Shown here piece by piece: positions 14,063-16,019 of a stretch of 16,019 nucleotides of DNA. The number at the start of each line of letters is the position of its first letter. Position 1 is the stretch's first letter. This stretch comes from an uncultured Succinatimonas sp. (GTDB taxonomy: Bacteria; Pseudomonadota; Gammaproteobacteria; Enterobacterales; Succinivibrionaceae). The translations under genes were made by a program, and so were the position numbers. Where the stretch lies: NCBI GenBank assembly GCA_905201175.1, contig CAJKNC010000029.1:1-16019 (forward strand). The letters are read 5' to 3'. Below the pieces are notes generated by a model. The model searched no databases. It saw nothing but the letters and a program-made list of their open reading frames with translations, and was not told where the DNA came from.

Positions 14063-15490
14063 ATGCGCAATAAGGCTCAGGTAAAGAAAAAAGGATCCGC
14101 CAAATTAGTGTTAACCAAAGACATGCATGGGATCAGCCGTCAGAAGATCTCTCCTAAAGCACTATCCGTAATCGAGCGCTTGCAGAATGCCCACTATAAA
14201 GCTTACCTTGTAGGCGGCTGCATTCGCGATCTTTTAGTAGGAAAGACTCCTAAGGATTTTGACGTCTCTACTAATGCCACCCCTGAACAAGTGCGGAAAG
14301 TTTTTGAAAATTCACGCATTATCGGCAGACGTTTTAAAATTGTGCATGTTGTTTTTGGTAAAGAAATAATTGAGGTCACTACCTTTAGAGGCGACAGCAA
14401 TAACCACAAGAATAAAAAATTGCGTGTAAGCTCCGATTCCGGCATGCTCGTGCGCGACAATGTCTATGGACAGGATATTGATGAAGACGCCTCACGCCGC
14501 GATTTCACTATTAATGCCATCTATTATGACAGTCATAACGAAACCATTTTAGACTTTCACGGCGGCCTCTATGATTTAAATGCAGGCATCATCGATATTA
14601 TAGGCGATCCGCAAACTCGCTACTTAGAAGATCCTGTGCGCATTATCAGAGCGCTGCGCTTTAGTGCCAAATTAGGCTTCAAGCTTTCAAAGCGCACCTC
14701 CGATCCTATTGCTAAACTAGCGGAAAATCTGCGCGAGGTATCTAGCGCGCGCATGTTTGAGGAAGTAAACAAACTCTTTCTGACCGGCCACGGCTCTGAG
14801 AGCTTTAAGATCCTGCGCGCCTTCAATATATTTGAGATCCTTTTCCCAGGTCTTGCAGAGTTTTTAGACAATCAGAGCTTTATTGATTTTGTTGATTACT
14901 CCCTAAAAAGCTCAGATAAGCGCTATCATCAAGATAAGCGCAATACTCCGCATTTCTTATATTCAGTACTATTATGGACTCAATTTGCAAGCTGCATGTA
15001 TGAGCTGCAGAACTATAACGAGTGCTCCATAAGTCCTGTATCTATGCGTGATTTAGCTTATACAGCCTTCAATCAGGTTATGAAGCAGCAGTCCGTAATA
15101 ACTGCCATTCCCATGATGTTCTCAGAAAATATTCGCTCCTTATGGATGAATCAGTATATGCTGATGAATATCACTGACAAGCTTCAGGTGGAAAAGCTGG
15201 CTCAGACTAATATGTTCCGCGCAGCTTATGACTTCTTAGTTTTAAGAGCCCGTTTTGAACCTGGACTTTCTCTTTATGTGGATTTCTGGCTTCCTTATTA
15301 CGAGGAGAGCTCCAGGCAGGCTAAGCTGTTGCGCGAGGAACGCAATAATAAAATTAAGCGTAAAAAAGACAAGCGCAGCCGTAAAATTAATCCTGCCATG
15401 GCTGAATTTTCTAAGGAAAATTCCAGTGAAGTCAATGATCGTTTGGCAAAAGCCCGCGCTTGGCGTGCGGCTATGAATTTGGATCCATAA
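14063..15490 (+). CDS. pcnB: Poly(A) polymerase I
   Basis: PcnB adds poly(A) tails to RNA 3' ends, promoting their decay and controlling copy number of antisense-regulated plasmids. The nucleotidyltransferase core shows LVGGCIRDLL (49-58) and KDFDVSTNATPEQVRK (64-79), with metal-binding Asp65 and Asp67. IIGRRFKIVHVVFG (86-99) and the HGISRQKIS segment (22-30) mark it as poly(A) polymerase and not a CCA-adding enzyme. RRDFTINA (145-152) and YLEDPVRIIRALRF (187-200) are further family motifs. The tail (425-441) is rich in Arg and Lys, as expected for RNA contact. Length is 475 from this ATG. A start at ATT 14027 would bring the N-terminus close to the E. coli length. The stop overlaps the folK ATG by one base. 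Confidence 0.95.
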   Translation: MRNKAQVKKKGSAKLVLTKDMHGISRQKISPKALSVIERLQNAHYKAYLVGGCIRDLLVGKTPKDFDVSTNATPEQVRKVFENSRIIGRRFKIVHVVFGKEIIEVTTFRGDSNNHKNKKLRVSSDSGMLVRDNVYGQDIDEDASRRDFTINAIYYDSHNETILDFHGGLYDLNAGIIDIIGDPQTRYLEDPVRIIRALRFSAKLGFKLSKRTSDPIAKLAENLREVSSARMFEEVNKLFLTGHGSESFKILRAFNIFEILFPGLAEFLDNQSFIDFVDYSLKSSDKRYHQDKRNTPHFLYSVLLWTQFASCMYELQNYNECSISPVSMRDLAYTAFNQVMKQQSVITAIPMMFSENIRSLWMNQYMLMNITDKLQVEKLAQTNMFRAAYDFLVLRARFEPGLSLYVDFWLPYYEESSRQAKLLREERNNKIKRKKDKRSRKINPAMAEFSKENSSEVNDRLAKARAWRAAMNLDP

Positions 15491-15987
15491 TGGCACAAGC
15501 TTATATAGGCCTAGGCTCAAACCTAGGCAATAGTCTTATCACTTTAAAGCAGGCGCTTGAAAGGCTGAAGCAAAATCCAAAGACGGAGGTTATCAAAACC
15601 TCCTCTTTTTATAAGACCGCTCCTGTAGGCTATAAAGAGCAGGATGATTTTGTAAATGCCGTGGCTTTAATTGAGACCTCTTTAGCGCCTATAGAATTTC
15701 TGGATTATCTTTTAGATCTGGAACAAGAATTTAAACGCGTGAGATTGTTTAAAAATGGTCCTAGAACATTAGATCTCGATCTGCTTTTATATGACAATCT
15801 CATAATGGATACCAGCAAGCTTACCTTGCCGCATCCGAGAATGTGTGAGCGGGCTTTTGTCCTCATACCCTTAAATGAAATAGCGCCCTCGCTTATAATT
15901 CCTAAGAGCGGGCGCTCGGTAAATAGCTTTTATGCATCGCTAGGCGATGCTGATTTTAAAGACGTGAGATTATTAGAGCATGCCTAA
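15490..15987 (+). CDS. folK: 2-amino-4-hydroxy-6-hydroxymethyldihydropteridine pyrophosphokinase
   Basis: HPPK transfers pyrophosphate from ATP to 6-hydroxymethyl-7,8-dihydropterin, a step of folate synthesis before dihydropteroate synthase. It has GSNLG (9-13), the pterin-site region SSFYKTAPVG (38-47), and the HPPK signature KNGPRTLDLDLLL (88-100) with the two magnesium aspartates Asp95 and Asp97, plus HPRMCERAF (115-123). Its 165 residues compare with 159 in E. coli. The ATG at 15490 overlaps the pcnB stop in TAATG and gives the conserved MAQAYIGLGSN start. An in-frame ATG at 15460 would add ten residues with no conserved counterpart, inside pcnB. Translation is probably coupled to pcnB. 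The pcnB-folK order is as in E. coli. Confidence 0.95.
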   Translation: MAQAYIGLGSNLGNSLITLKQALERLKQNPKTEVIKTSSFYKTAPVGYKEQDDFVNAVALIETSLAPIEFLDYLLDLEQEFKRVRLFKNGPRTLDLDLLLYDNLIMDTSKLTLPHPRMCERAFVLIPLNEIAPSLIIPKSGRSVNSFYASLGDADFKDVRLLEHA

Positions 15988-16019
15988 AGCAAATCCTGTA
16001 TATTTTTCCTTGTCGATTC
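15980..16019 (+). CDS. Possible start of the next gene, cut by the window edge
   Basis: An ATG at 15980 overlaps the last 8 bases of folK in another frame and opens a frame (MPKANPVYFSLSI) that runs off the edge. Overlap with folK would suit a continuing operon, but only 13 codons are visible and the ribosome binding site is weak. The start does not look like panB, which follows folK in E. coli. Confidence 0.3.
   Translation, partial: MPKANPVYFSLSI

Noticed and set aside
14291..14299. AAGTGCGG-like DNA uptake signal, as in Pasteurellaceae
   Set aside because: Only isolated near-matches occur (here and on the - strand near 3280), with no enrichment across 16 kb.
15460..15489. Upstream in-frame ATG for folK, ten codons earlier
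   Set aside because: The added residues are not conserved in HPPK and lie inside pcnB; the TAATG overlap at 15488-15492 gives the family-typical N-terminus.
1..16019. CRISPR arrays, insertion sequences, tRNA or rRNA genes, phage genes
   Set aside because: No regularly spaced repeats, transposase motifs, cloverleaf-like sequences or phage proteins were seen on either strand.

Overview
The window reads as chromosomal DNA from a gammaproteobacterium. It carries the cluster dksA-gluQ-pcnB-folK in the same order and strand as in Escherichia coli, a fused chorismate mutase/prephenate dehydrogenase (TyrA T-protein) and a class A PBP1b, all close to their E. coli counterparts over key motifs. The DNA is AT-leaning, and a DctP-type TRAP transporter with several lineage-specific proteins would suit a host- or gut-associated relative such as the Succinivibrionaceae. 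That family placement is inference; no rRNA gene or other taxonomic marker is present.

Layout. (1) 122-3019, + strand: a TRAP transporter operon, dctP-dctQ-dctM, with a GC-rich hairpin after the binding-protein gene and two hairpins after dctM, the second a good intrinsic terminator. (2) 3123-3414: a gene-free gap holding only small dyads. (3) 3415-6389: htpX (- strand), a divergent gene for an unrecognised two-helix membrane protein (+), and a convergent DUF945/YdgA-like gene (-) whose 3' end overlaps the membrane-protein gene by 33 bp. (4) 6410-8371, - strand: tyrA and mlaA, transcribed mlaA -> tyrA -> ydgA-like with gaps of 6 and 20 bp, so probably one operon. (5) 8560-9813, +: an unrecognised 417-residue soluble protein, separated from the convergent mrcB (9847-12276, -) by a bidirectional terminator. 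(6) 12524-15987, +: dksA-gluQ, then pcnB-folK from their own extended -10 promoter. A further frame may start at 15980 and run off the edge.

How the genes fit together. There are three themes. Envelope biogenesis and quality control is represented by HtpX, MlaA, PBP1b, the YdgA-like protein and perhaps the small membrane protein. Global gene expression and RNA metabolism is represented by DksA, GluQ and PcnB. Central biosynthesis is represented by TyrA and FolK. The TRAP operon adds uptake of an organic acid that cannot be named from sequence.

No mobile element, CRISPR array, tRNA, rRNA or phage gene was seen. The observations most worth a second look are a possible AUU start for pcnB behind a good ribosome binding site, a cysteine-free MlaA that cannot be a lipoprotein, the two unrecognised proteins, and dyads at the mrcB and dksA promoters. 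No clearly new multi-gene system is evident.
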